The notes beneath the pieces are model-generated. The model was not told the DNA's origin and made no database searches. It was given only the letters and a program-made list of their open reading frames with translations. 64,000 nucleotides of DNA from Hydractinia symbiolongicarpus (taxonomy: Eukaryota > Cnidaria > Hydrozoa > Anthoathecata > Hydractiniidae), in the NCBI RefSeq assembly GCF_029227915.1, contig NC_079877.1, positions 28,917,851 to 28,981,850 on the forward strand, in the 5' to 3' direction. The position numbers were made by a program, and so were the translations under genes. Each line of letters starts with the position of its first letter. Positions within the stretch are counted from its first letter, which is position 1. Below, one piece after another: positions 33,334 to 46,000 of this stretch.

Positions 33334-36300
33334 GGCTTGAAATACAAGGACAAAATAAGAACAATCTTTTTTGCCAATCTTCTACTTAAGCGGAGAATGA
33401 GAGGAAAGCTCGATATTCCAAATTCAAATGCAGCTCATCTCTCAAATCTGACTGAGAGTGACGGACGTTGGTGATTTTTTGTTGTTTGCGATTCTGCTAG
33501 CTATGCAAATCCGCCTTTATTCTTTTTTATGTAGCTATATATTTTATAAATAGTAGCGGGTAAGTTTATTTATCCTCTAATATAATTTTGTTTGTTTACT
33601 TTATCTATAGTTTTAAAATTTGTGTTGAGCTGCAACTAAAACGTCAGACTTGCTACCTTAGTTCCAAAAGAGGGTGGTGAACCCATAGTGTTAAAAAATC
33701 TAATGGACTCTTTACCTAAGCTCTTCTGGTTATGCATTAACAGCAGCTGGAAGCGAAAACAACCTTGAGAGAGAAGTTTTCTAATTCATTAAACAGCCTC
33801 AGAGCAAATGTTCTGTTGAAAAATGATAAAAATCTCCGTGTGGACCACAGTGGAGGCAATTCTCTTGGTCTAAGTCATCGTCCGGATAAACAAACTGAAG
33901 CAAATGCTTCTTATCTGTAGATCACTCCAAAATAAGTGGAAGAAAACAATCTAGGTCTTCGTCAGTAAAAAATTGAAGCTGCAGTAGCTACTAAGAGGCT
34001 TAATAAAAAGGATGACAATAGTGAAAATACATCAGCATCCAAACAAGTTGTATTTATTTATGTATTTATTTATTTAAAAATATCTATACAGGATGAGGAC
34101 TTCAGTAATTTGCAAATATATGCATAAATACAAAAAACTGCTATCAATGTTGTCCTGTCTGAGAATAAAAATGGAAAAAAGCAGTAAAAACAGTAAAAAC
34201 GATAAAAACAAACAAAAAATTGATCAACTAGAAATGCAACAGTATGCAGACAAGGTGTGAAGTGACTTCATATGAGAGCTAATTAAAACATAGGCATAGT
34301 TCAAAATATGATGGGCTATTGAATGAAATGCTTGAGCAAGAAGAGAAGTATGTAAGCTACCCGGACCAAGAGGTTTGGTCTCACCCCATGAAGGAATACA
34401 TTAATAACATAGTTAAAAGACAAAAACGGTTTTTGTCTATTAACTATGATTAATAAATATTACCTAGAAAATGACTTATGTTGTCTTAAGAGAAATTAAT
34501 AGCCAGACTGGAAAAGGTCTAAATTCCCACCAAATGTCGCTTTTTATCAAACTGCAATAAGCATATATGGTCCAAGGTAGACAGCAAAAGTCAAATGACC
34601 ATACTCACCCGTCATGATCGGAGGTCCGATCAGGGTGAAACATTCCCTCTTAAGTATGATTAAACGGATGATAAATAATCACCTATATATACACACTTTT
34701 CGGATAACCTACCTGCTTGCATCACTAACATATTGCCTAACGTAGTGTAATGGGTTCGTTTGCATGTCTTAGTTCTGGGGACCACGAATCGGATCCCGTT
34801 CGCTGCCAGGCAGTATGTCAGTGATGCGCAGATCAGTCCTTCTTCAATATGATTCATGCCAACTATGCTCACTCGTCATTCTATGTTGAGAATGAACAAG
34901 CGGATGTGTCATGATAAATAATCACCGTTGGAGTGATTTGTTGCAGTGGAAAGTCTATCCAATGATCCTCCACCATCCCGTTGGGGATATTGGTGGTTGA
35001 CTGGGAGTCACTGAGGCTGATTGATGGTGTTTGAGGTCATTGGGTGTCATTGCACAGTTTAGTATTACCCCAGGCAAAGCCATGCATTTTGATTTTTATG
35101 TAGTAAATTATCTAGTACTTTATGTAAGTCATGTATTTCAACTCGCAACTCGTATTGTGAAAACTAAAAAGTAACTCGTGGATTTAATGTAGCAACTCGT
35201 GACTCGTATAGGCAACTAGTAGCTCGCAACTTGTAATTCACTACGCCACCACGCGATACACATAACATTAAACAAATTTGTAGTTTTGTTGTTCATTGAG
35301 TCGGAATATAACACATCTGTGGCGATCTGATATATCAAGCAGTGTTTTCTGAATATTGACTCGATAGAAACATTTTGTAAATCAGATCAGATTTCAAAAC
35401 TAACGCCCAACCGTCACGTAGTGGAACAGAAATCCTTTCATTATATGAAGAAATTCAACTCAACTGCTTATGTATATGAAAGCTACAGAACAAGCCAAAC
35501 CAGTGTCACTGGTTAAATTCGAATTTAATGCTACTATAGATATGAAAAGGCAACTGAAGGCGAATTCCACACTCAAATTTACCGAGTTGTTCCTACATAC
35601 GGGCAAGAAGCGTTTGGGCGAAATTTCCTTACTCCCACCAAGCACGAATGAGAAAAGTCACATTTGCAAAATGAAATAAAACGGTAGTGGGTGGGTGGAA
35701 AAACCACCCACGACGTCTGTATTGCGCGAGATTCGAAATTGACCGAGACATTAAACTCGAATTTACTGCGTATGATCTGCGAATCTTTATTTACTTTGAC
35801 GCTAAATTCTGCATGATCGTGAAAAGCACATGTAGCCGTACATGATATCTTTCTAGCCTGTACTCTGACGCAGATATCATTCACTTTATGATGTTGGTAA
35901 AAGAGAGTACAAATAAAAACGTAGTGTATAATCGTACGCACTTTTGCCCATTTTGCGTATGTATATGTTCATCCGCTATTCGTACGTATAGTTCTTTAGG
36001 GTTAGGGTTAAGGTTCTTTTTCCTTTTTTCTACGTATGAATAGCGCTACGCACTATTAATACGCCCTTTATGTCATATTAAAGTGCGTATTATTATTATT
36101 ACTATTATTTACCCAGGATAGCCTCCTCAGTTCCTATTGGTACTGCTATCAACGAGGGTCCTGCGAAGGGGGTCCTAGCGCATTTAAAGCTCCCATTTGA
36201 GCTACGAAAGTCGTGGAAGCACAGCAATCGCTCAACTAGACAACCGCCTAAGATATCAATCCTATTCTCATGCTGAGCGCTAAGCAGAAAGGATAGATTC

Positions 36301-36395
36301 ACACTTTTATAGTCTCTGGCATGACTCGGCCGGGGTTTGAACCCAAGACCTCCCGCACTGAAAGCGAACGCTCTACCACAAGGCTATCAGTCGGT
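33334..36395. repeat. 3.06-kb tandem unit 3 of 3
   Basis: 3062 bp. It carries the unit-1 version of the 34840 region but the unit-2 version of the site at 35661, so it is a mosaic of the other two. Repeat homology ends abruptly at TCGGT, directly at the SINE 5' end. Confidence 0.9.
36088..36395 (-). repeat. tRNA-derived SINE in tandem unit 3
   Basis: Third copy of the SINE. Its 5' end forms the outer boundary of the whole tandem array, followed by unrelated AT-rich DNA. Confidence 0.75.
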
Positions 36396-37620
36396 AAAAA
36401 CTACATTTTACGAATACATAGTTCCAAATAAAAAATCCTGTGGGTGAGAGATAATGAAGTAAAAGGTTCCATGGCAAAAATGGTAGATCAGTAACGTAAT
36501 CAAAATGAAAGTCCTTGTGTCCCGATGTAGTTTTTTTTTACTTCACAGGTTGTAGTTTTATTGTTGAATATAACTACACATATATGTACATGCGCTATAA
36601 ACAACTGCCGTAGTTAATGGATAGATGTTTAGCTTTATAATAAAAGTTGGATGCGCACACAGTTGTGATTTTAGCTAAGCTAGCTAGCTTAGCTAGAGGT
36701 GTTGTGATTTTTATTTTTTGTTGAACCATGCTACAAAATCATCTTAGCCAGCCATCAGATTTTGCAGCATTGTGAAATGACGATGTGTATGGCCAGATCA
36801 TTTGTTTTACTTTTCTTTGTTGTCGAAAAATCAAACAATTTTTGCAATGACTAGATATGTTTGTGCACAGGGCCTGCACTAGAACCTTTAAGTGGTAGCA
36901 GGTGAGTTCCATAACAAGTTGGCATAAGATATTTCTTATGCAGGATATCCTTATATTTTTTTCTTTAGATGCGGGAGCAGTGAACAAACAAATAAAAATA
37001 TATTGTTTCATTATCAGTCAATCAAAAGATTTATTATACAAGTGGTCTAGTAACAAGGTTGTCCATCCGTGCTTGTATTTAGAAGCTACTGGGCTGTAGC
37101 TACTGGGATTGGGCTTGAATTGGTCATTCTAAAAACAATAAGAAATAATAAAATGGGAATAATAATCAGAGAATATTCAATTTGGTGTTGCTCACAAAGC
37201 GGCCAAGCAAATTTTATTTTAATATTTCCACCCCTTCCCCTAAAATTATTGGGTTTTTTAGTTTGGAAGTTGAAGCGGGTGGGTGACCCGAACCAGGCTA
37301 ATTGTGATCGCGGCCTAAAATTCAAGTGGCAAAAGGTATATTGTTTACGTGGATGATATACCTTTATTGTATAGACGACTTTCATTGTGACGCGTGTTGT
37401 TTAGAATCCCCAGACCTCTTACGCAAATTTACTGGCAAAATAATGCATATGGTAAGCCGTGGAACAGTCCATTCCAAACTTGTTTTTCTGGTAGAGGCAT
37501 TTTGATCTTGAGATTAGAATATAATAGGAAGTACTATTAACTGAGTAATTCTGTCTATATACGTATGGTTTTTTTCATTTTCTTGCTGTTCAATTGGAAT
37601 CTTGGACTATGGTCTTTTTA
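36396..37620. other. Unassigned sequence
   Basis: No gene recognised. A near-palindrome GCTAAGCTAGCTAGCTTAGC lies at about 36674-36693. Confidence 0.3.
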
Positions 37621-37624
37621 TTGT

Positions 37625-37965
37625 CCTAGTTAGGGATCGTCTCCGAGATCGTTTCAAAAAAAATCATTTCAAATCGTTTCATTTTTTAATTAGCATAGCA
37701 TGTGATACGAATTTGAAACGATTTTAAAGTAATGTTTAGTTTTTTGAAATCGTTTTAGATCGTATGGAAATCGTTTCACTATTTTGTAAATCGTTTCATT
37801 AAAAAATAAAATCGTTTCATAATCTTTCAAGATTGTTTTATTATAATTCCTTGAAATCGTTTCACATACCATAATTCATTTCAAAATCGTATCATTATGA
37901 TTGTTTCAGTATATTTATTTTAGATCGTTTCAAAATCGTTTATGGTGTTTCTTTTACATTTTTTT
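37625..37965 (+). repeat. Interspersed ATCGTTTCA repeat, left block
   Basis: More than a dozen copies of AATCGTTTCA and close variants (ATCATTTCA, ATCGTATCA) occur at irregular 15-25 bp spacing, mostly on this strand. The block has satellite-like character and is separated from a similar block at 38530-38725 by a different tandem array. Confidence 0.75.
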
Positions 37966-38054
37966 AACATAAAAGAATAAAAGAAATTATTGATCTGATA
38001 AAGGTCTCTCAATAAAACCTCCCCTCTGTCACATAGGTTTTTCTATTGCTGCTT

Positions 38055-38335
38055 TTCTTTTTAAACTTTTAAAATGCGATCTAAAAAAGCATTTTTATCG
38101 CCGCATTTCGTTCTTAAATTTTTAAGATGCGATCTAACGAAGCTTTTCTATCGCCGTTCTTCGTTCTTAAATTTTTAAAATGCGATCTGAAAACGCATTT
38201 CTATCGCCGCATTTCGTTCTTAAACTTTTAAAATGCGATCTAACGAAGCTTTTCTATCGCCGTTCTTCGTTCTTAAACTTTTAAAATGCGATCTCAAAAA
38301 GCATTTCTATCGCCGTTCTTCGTTCTTAAATTTTT
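38055..38335 (+). repeat. Tandem array of ~60-bp units
   Basis: Five consecutive units contain AAAATGCGATCT, TATCGCCG and TTTCGTTCTTAAA. Two unit types alternate: AAAAAGCATTTxTATCGCCG and AACGAAGCTTTTCTATCGCC. The higher-order period is therefore about 120 bp. The last unit is a hybrid of the two types. Confidence 0.8.
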
Positions 38336-38529
38336 TTTCATCGCAATATTTTCCATTTTAAAGGAAATTGTTAGTTTTACGAAAAACTGTTTATTTTTAG
38401 TTTTGAAAAACTGTTTTATCATATTTACGATAAAAGATGTTGTTGATGATGTCGATGTTGTGTTGAATAAAAGAAAGAGAATCAATAATTTGACATTTAT
38501 ATATAAGTTTAATTGGTTTTTAATTAGTT

Positions 38530-38725
38530 CAACATCGTTTCAAAATTCGTTCCAATAGCTTCAAAGACTTTTACATCGTATCACAAATAATATTTTGACA
38601 ATCGTATCAAATCGTTTCAGAATTTTTTCTAATCGTTTCAAAATAGTTTCACAATCGTTTCATTTTTACGAAGTTTATACAAAATCGTTTCGCAAATAAA
38701 ATATGAAACATTTAATTCGTTTCAT
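38530..38725 (+). repeat. Interspersed ATCGTTTCA repeat, right block
   Basis: Same motif and strand as the left block (37625-37965). The two blocks flank the 60-bp array and an AT-rich core. Confidence 0.7.
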
Positions 38726-40041
38726 GATATGATTATGAACTCTGACTTCTCTGACTTTTTTGTCAAAACCTAGGAAGAGAATTACATCACAGTTTCTTGC
38801 CTAAGTAACTGTGGAAAGTTTTATTGTTTATCATTGTTAACCCATATAGCCATATTTTGTTGGTATATATGCAAAATGATTGCACACAGCCTTTTTCAAT
38901 ATACAGGATGAATGAAATATGGAGGTGTGTTTTTTATAAAAGAACTTATACTTTATGCAACTCCAGGCTATTCCTTGAGACGAGTGCAATCACACGCATA
39001 CTTGTAAAAAAATTAGGAGTGCTTTTTATCGCACTCGTGAATTTTTTCTTTTTCTAAAATATTATAGAGCAATGAAAAAGGCTGTTAAACCTGAAGAAAA
39101 ATCCCTGTTTTTTATGTATATTTAAGTTTTTTGAGAGTAATCACAGTGTGTATGATACACTAAATGGCAGCAATGAGGAGGATATAGTTGCGTGTGTCTT
39201 ATTAATTGTATATATTTTATGTTTATGTTTGATGAAAAAGAAAATTATCATATATTTCTATTAATCTTAACATTTTTCAATATTTTCACCAGGAATTAAT
39301 AATTAAATCCTGGGGACTAGGTTGTGAAATACATGTCAATTAAACCTAGAAATGAACCTGCTATACTGCTCTGTTACCAGAAGCAAATCATTTCAATGTG
39401 CTCAATGTGATTGCAAAGATATAAATAGATTAGAATTACATTCAACACAAAAGAAAAATGATCTCCAGAATTGTGTTTCAGGGAGAGCTCTTAATATTAG
39501 CAAACAATAGAAAGTGAAAGCAGCTTCACAACATTTTTTTGAGTAGCAGGAAAAAAGGTGTTGTGCAATAATTGAAATGTATTTTTATACTTTCACCACC
39601 AGGTGGCTGAAGATTAAAATAACTTTTGGTGGCCCACAAATATAAAAACGAAAGAATATTTTTTAAACAACTTCTTCTTTATGCCATCCAAAAATAAATA
39701 CTAAAAAAGTTTGTTTTATAAAAATTTTTTTGTTCATACACAAAAGAGTGCACAGATCAAAATTTTTCATTTATATTTCCTTTAATCATATTTTTCTTTC
39801 AAGACTTGTATTCACACATGCAGCTTAAATAACATAACGTTGTGGTAAAACAAAAAATAGTTGAGTGTGAATTACACTTGCAAATATTCCCATCGCACTT
39901 GTAAATTTTACTTAGGAGTGCGATTTTTCGCACACCATAGCACTTGTAGTTTTTTTAACAGGTGCTTTTTGTAGCTCTGACATAGTTTTATTCAAGAAAT
40001 GGCCTGTAACTACAAGTAATACTGAATATTTCATAGGTAAA
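38726..40041. other. Region upstream of the deubiquitinase gene
   Basis: No coding exon was recognised. Two related blocks containing AGGAGTGC and TCGCACTTGTA/TCGCACTCGTG occur at about 38990-39045 and 39890-39960. Promoter and 5' UTR exons of the gene should lie here; an acceptor-like TTTCATAG sits ten bases before the first upstream ATG. Confidence 0.3.
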
Positions 40042-40059
40042 ATGTCTGAATATGAATAA
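40042..40059 (+). promoter_or_regulatory. Short upstream ORF overlapping the start codon
   Basis: ATG TCT GAA TAT GAA TAA (five codons) begins ten bases upstream of the deubiquitinase ATG (40052) in another frame and ends eight bases beyond its first base. If present in the mRNA, such an overlapping upstream frame would be expected to lower translation of the main frame. Confidence 0.4.
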
Positions 40060-43000
40060 TGGAGAAGAGATAAACGTTCAAAACATATCTGGAGATGAAA
40101 GCAATCCATCAGTAGGCTCAGGAATATCAGGTATATACACATATGCACCTTTTTATGTATACATAAGAAGAAGCATTTTCAAAATTGTTAATTTCACTTC
40201 TGTGACCACCTTACTTCTTTAACTGGCATGTTTTTTTTTTAACTAATTTTTTTTTTGCTTATTTAATTTGGATGTATTGAATCTCTAAAAGTTTTGATCT
40301 CATTCACAATCTGAAATCAATTATTGTTAGTGCTTCAGTCACAGAACAAATTATAAATTGCTGATGTGTAACACAACTTTGCTGACATGAAGCAGGAAAA
40401 CAGTATTTCATGTAAAGAATTTTAATACTTAGCATAAAATATGTAGGTCTTGCAATGTAGATAAATTTATCATTATTATCTCACTGTCATGGTCGTTGTC
40501 TTGTCTTGGTCTACCTCTGGGCTTTGCTCCAGGAACTATGCTTTTTTACCCAATATTCCTCTTCCATTCTTTCAAAGGGTTCCAACCGACCTAATCTTCT
40601 TATCTCAACAACATCTTAAGTGCTACGGATACCTAGCCTGCTTCTTAGCTCATCTGAGCTCTTTCTGTCTTTTATTTATGCTTCACTTGCCATGTCTCAA
40701 TACCGTACATCATAACACTTCTAACACAGGCTTCTTAAAACTTACCTTTAACCTCAATTGACAAGACTTTGCTAGTCAACAAAGGAAGTAACTCTCTGAA
40801 CTTTTTTAGATTAAACTTTGTTCCAATTTGTTTAATAATTTTATAATAAATACGACAAAGTTTAACATCAGAGTACATAAAAAGAGATAAAAATAAGCTG
40901 TTATTTTCGGCCATCGACTATGTTTAAATGAAAAAAATTGTAGAAATTATTAGCTTTATAAGATGTCTAATTAGAGCCTTTACTTATAGATGACAGTGGT
41001 ATTGAAGACTGGACAGATGATATGGCTGCTCCAATAGATCAAGAAGAAGCTGTAGCTCTTATTCAACCTCAAGAAAAAGAAGAAAAACAAAATGAAAATC
41101 AAAAACAAATTGTTAATCTTTCGGAAAAAGAGGATGCAAATAATGAAATGGAGTGCATCTTTCCGATGCTTCCAAGTAAATACGAAACAAGTAAACCAAC
41201 AAGAAGCGATGTATTAGGTTTGTAAAAGCTGTTTCTACAACAGCTTTTTTTGTTCGTAAATATAATTAATGTAGATGAGAAGTCACTTTAATGAAAATTT
41301 TTTTAAAAAAGTCAACCCTCGTAACTCTTAACTCTTCTTTAGATGAGAATGGTGTCAAAGGTGTTTGTGGAATATATAACCTTGGCAATACCTGCTTTAT
41401 GAATGCGAGCATTCAATGCATGATAGCTACAAAGGCATTGAACAATTTATTTTTAAAAGGAGATATTATACAAAATAGTTTGGATCATACAAATGAAGCA
41501 GCAACAGTAGTAAGTAGAAAATTACTTGTCAATCTTACAAAATGTCCTTTGATGAATACTTTAAAATAAATTTAATTTAAACATTTCTGCTTTAGCTCTT
41601 GTTTTTGGAACGCTTTCAACAACTTATTCATAAAGTGTTAAGTGGGAAATATTCTCTGCTATATCCTAATGAACTGCATGCTGCAATCGCCAGACTACAT
41701 CCAGGTTTTGGTGATTATAAACAAGTAAGAATAAGAATGTGCTGTAGTTTGAAAATGAGGGGATTGATTCTATAAATCCTAAATGTTACCTCCTTCTACT
41801 TTAATTTTATCAATTTTCTAATGTACTGTGTGTAAAAACATTCAACAAAAGCATGAAGTTTCCTTTTAAATTTTCTATTATTAGCACAAATTTCTGGCCT
41901 GAGAATAAAAGCATAATTTTTCATTGTCATATCAATCTACCTACAGGACAATTTAATTGAACAATTGTGATCACCCTTTTCATATCCAGAAACTTATTCA
42001 TATCCTTGGCATGTCAAATTGTGCAGTGATATTTTTATAAATCCTTCTTTTATCCTCTTATAAACTAAGAATTAAAATTCTGCAATTGAATTGTGTTTGA
42101 AATTTAGGTAGGAACTGTATTAACTTATAACTGTAATCACATGAAAATAATTTCAGTCCATGCTAGGTTTGCTTGCTTTAAGCTGCATTAGGATTCTCAG
42201 CAGATAAAAGCTGAAAATTATTTCTTAGCAAAGACTTATCTTTTTTCGATAGATGTTTTTCTTGTGCAGAATTAGGTGTTTCTGTGGTTGTTATACAAAA
42301 ATTAGGATAATTGATTTAAAAAGTCAATGAGATCAAGCTGTAACTGATCATACTTCTTCTTGTGACATAGACACCTTTTTCAGCACCCATGTAATTTAAA
42401 AAAACTGAACTTTTGATTTTATGTTTACTATCAATATATTGTCTGACTGAATTGAAATATTCTGTGTAATTACGTGATAGTGTTTTCTTTCCAATATTGG
42501 GTTTAAATTCCCTCAGGATAAAATTCTTAAACGAAACTGGCCTTTGAAATAGTGCAAAAAAAGAATATTTCGAAGTTATGTCCAGGAATATGCAAATCAA
42601 TATTATGTGGATTGCTTGCTTTTGCACAAGTAATGATGAATTAAATTTTTTACTTTATTTACAGCATGATGCTCAAGAATTTCTTTCGTTTCTTTTAAAC
42701 ATACTTCATGACTTTCTGAATCGTGGATCAGTTAAAAGCCAGCCAAGAAAAATATCAGAAAGTCTTCAACACAGACCACTATCACTCCCAGAAAAGGATT
42801 TTGCAGAAAATCTTACTGGTGAAGTGTCAAAACGCTTAAAAATGGATAATTCATGTCAATATGATATAATGCCCATGGAATCTGACGCAGATGCTGGAGT
42901 AGAGTGTGAGGAGAGCTTATCCAAAGCTGAAAAAGTGTGGAGGTAAGTTGATACCCAACACATGTGGTATTCCTTATAAAAATATTCAATTAATGTGCTT

Positions 43001-46000
43001 CTATTATAGACAAAGAGTCTGGTTTTTATGTTGTGATACTTAAAAAATGATTATTTTACATTTGTTCATATCTTTTGTCATGACTTTGATAAGTTCATAC
43101 TAGCTAGAAGATCCTCTCTTCTTCACAAGAGTGTGAAGTGTGTGTGATAGATATTACCTCTTCACATTACAGTCGAAGTTTTTCTGTTGTGTGCTCATGA
43201 TATCATTTAAAAATCAAACATAGGTGCAAGCAGCATTTACTAAATTAAATATCACAACATTCCTGGGGCAAAGCCCAGAGGCAGACCGAGAAAGACTTGG
43301 CAGGAGGTTATAAGGACAGACTTGATAGAGAGGAAGTTGAGTTTAGATATAACACAGTCTAGATCAGATTGGAAGAGGGTCATTAATATACCCCGTCCAA
43401 CCCATGCTAGCATGGAAAACGGACGTTAAGCCGAGAATGATGATGATGATGATGATGATGAACATTCATAAATGATTTTTTAGCAAAACCATGGTGAAAA
43501 TGAAAACCCTTTAAGGAAACAAGAGGTATAAAATGATGTTGGACTTATTATATTATATTATAGAGCATAAAAAGGTGGTTAACAAGTTTTGAATTTTTTT
43601 TTAAAAGCTCTTTTCGTTCTCAAGATATTTACATTTAAAGAATTTCAGATTTAATTATGTTGCATAAATTATGATGTCATATTTAAGTAATAGCAAACTT
43701 TGACATTTTCTATCATCAGTAATTTTAAACCTGTTAAGGAATGTGCATTTAAACTTTATCAATGCATAGATAATATAAAGGTGAAATGATTAACATAAAA
43801 TATTTTGCCAAAGTGACACTTGTTTACTGGTCCCAGGCCTCTTAAATTTTTTCCAATGACCCAATAACTTGGGATCTGTAAGTTAGTTTGCAATAACATT
43901 TTCTGGGTAAGCTTGTATAGGCCCTATATGTGTTTACGCACAAAATTTGATTGCAAACGGACATGTAGATACCAAATTATTGGTTCGTCAGCAAAAAATT
44001 AAGAGCTCTGAAACGAGCAAACAAGTGTCACTTTGGCAAAATATTTTATGTTAACCCTTCCCGTCCCGTTCCCGGACTAGTCCGGGATATTGCTACGCTA
44101 AAATAATCCCGATCCCGGACCTGGCCGGGATTTTACTAGGACCACTTTAAACGGCCCTCACGGCCGGCCGGTATCTTTAAAACTAACAAGATCGACTTTT
44201 TTTAACACTAGAATAATTTATCTCTCATTTGCGCCCGATCTGACAATTTTTAAATTCGGCTACCGTAAGTTATGCAGATTTGCATTTCAAAATTAAAACA
44301 AAGATGGCGACTGGATTTAGCGCATGCTGTGGCTCTGGATCTTCGCCTTTTAGCAGCAGTAATGCACCATTTGGCCTCTCTATTAATGAACTAAACCTTG
44401 AAGAGGATAGTGATGAGGATGTAGTAGCAAGTGATGATCCAATTGACAGATTATTTGGCCAGAGTGATAGTGAAGACGAAGATTTTTTGGGATTTTCTGA
44501 TGGTGGGGAAGAATGTGTTGATGAAAGTTCAACTGATAATGATGAAGTGGCAGAACCTAGTTCGAAGAAAGCTAGAAAGGAACCAAGCCCTCCTGGTTGG
44601 AACATGGGGCAATGGAAATCTGGTGACAAGAAGTTACAAGAGTTGCCCCATTTTGCTGTAATTCCTGGAATAAATGTCGATAACGTTTTAGTATATACAT
44701 TATGATTTATATATCTCAAAATTATGTTTTATATATTTGATAAGAAGTTCCTCTTACATTCCTATTATTTGCTGGTCTAAAGCACTAACTAAGCATAGGT
44801 TGTGGTCCAATAAGCACAATTTAAGCATGGCTAATAGACGGATTGCCAACTTTCCTTTTATATACTTACAATTCTTACTGAATTGTCTATTACTGGAGTC
44901 GAACCGGGACTTAGATAGTGCTTTATGGCCATTTTTAAAAAAAGAGAAATACCTTGCATGCATTTTAAACATAGTATATGCTTTAAATTAGTTGTTAAGG
45001 TTTATTTTAGACTAATATTATAAAAGTTACGAAAAATGTGTTTTTTTGCTAAAAACGCCTGGGATCAGGGACATAAATGTGTTAAAAAATGCCTGGGGCG
45101 GGAAGGGTTAATCATTTCACCTTTATATTATCTATGCATTGATAAAGTTTAAATGCACATCCCTTAACAGGCTTAAATTTACTGTTGTCAGAAAATGTCG
45201 AAATTTGCTATTATTACTTGTTAATCAACTTTTTAAGCTCCATAATAAAAGTCTAATATTATTATATACCTCAGGTTCCCTTTAAAAATTCCTGTGAATT
45301 AAAGAGTTATTATGTTTTTCTTGTATTGTAACTTGTATGTATTTAGTTTTTTGTGTTTTAAACTTCTGTGTTCTGTAAATAAATAGCGTGAAGGTATCAT
45401 TGCATAAGTTTATTAGGACATTTTCTTTTCTGAAGAAAACTTATATATTCGATCACTGTGACAAATGTGCACCAAAAAAACAAATTCACTTCTGTGAATT
45501 TTAATAAGAATCTGGTTTCTAAATATGATTTTTAGAAAGGGGAGTTATGTCACATCTTGTTTTCCACCATCTGGAAAAATTGATTAATGACATAACATAG
45601 AAAATAATAACTCGATTTTTTCTTTCTACTATTCTTTCTTTTCTTTATGTGGAAAAACTTTGGCTTTTTACAAATATATACATGATAAAAATAACTCTCC
45701 CCTTGGCAGATTTTTCATTTCGAAAAAACTTTACTAAACGAAACGACTCACTTTCTTATTTATTAATAAGTTTTAAGGTCTTCAGCATTGATTTATTGGT
45801 TTAATCAAAAATGTAAAAATAAAATAATTAAAAAGTAATTATCCCGCTCTTTTAATGTTAATAAGTGACTTTTCACGTAAGTCTTTGTTTCTATTTCCTG
45901 AAAAAAGGCTATGGAAGCTTAATGGTTTATCATCAGATAAGCAACTACTACACACTATAGCTGAACAACTTGTATATTGTACTACTCCAAAATTGTCTGT

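Larger units (their letters stand above)
43512..45292. mobile_element. Foldback element interrupted by piggyBac
   Basis: The left arm 43512-43825 is the imperfect inverse of 44020-44054 plus 45112-45292. Shared blocks include GAGGTATA, GTGCATTTAAACTTTATCAA, ATAATATAAAGGTGAAATGA and CATAAAATATTTTGCCAAAG. The right arm is cut by the piggyBac element at 44055-45107. Without that insert, the foldback element is about 0.73 kb with arms near 0.3 kb and a 0.2-kb spacer. It has no open frame of its own and lies in intron 5 of the deubiquitinase gene. Confidence 0.8.

Noticed and set aside
44270-44719. 149-codon minus-strand frame
   Set aside because: It is the antisense of the acidic piggyBac N-terminus; its Ser-rich composition is a mirror effect of GAT/GAA codons.
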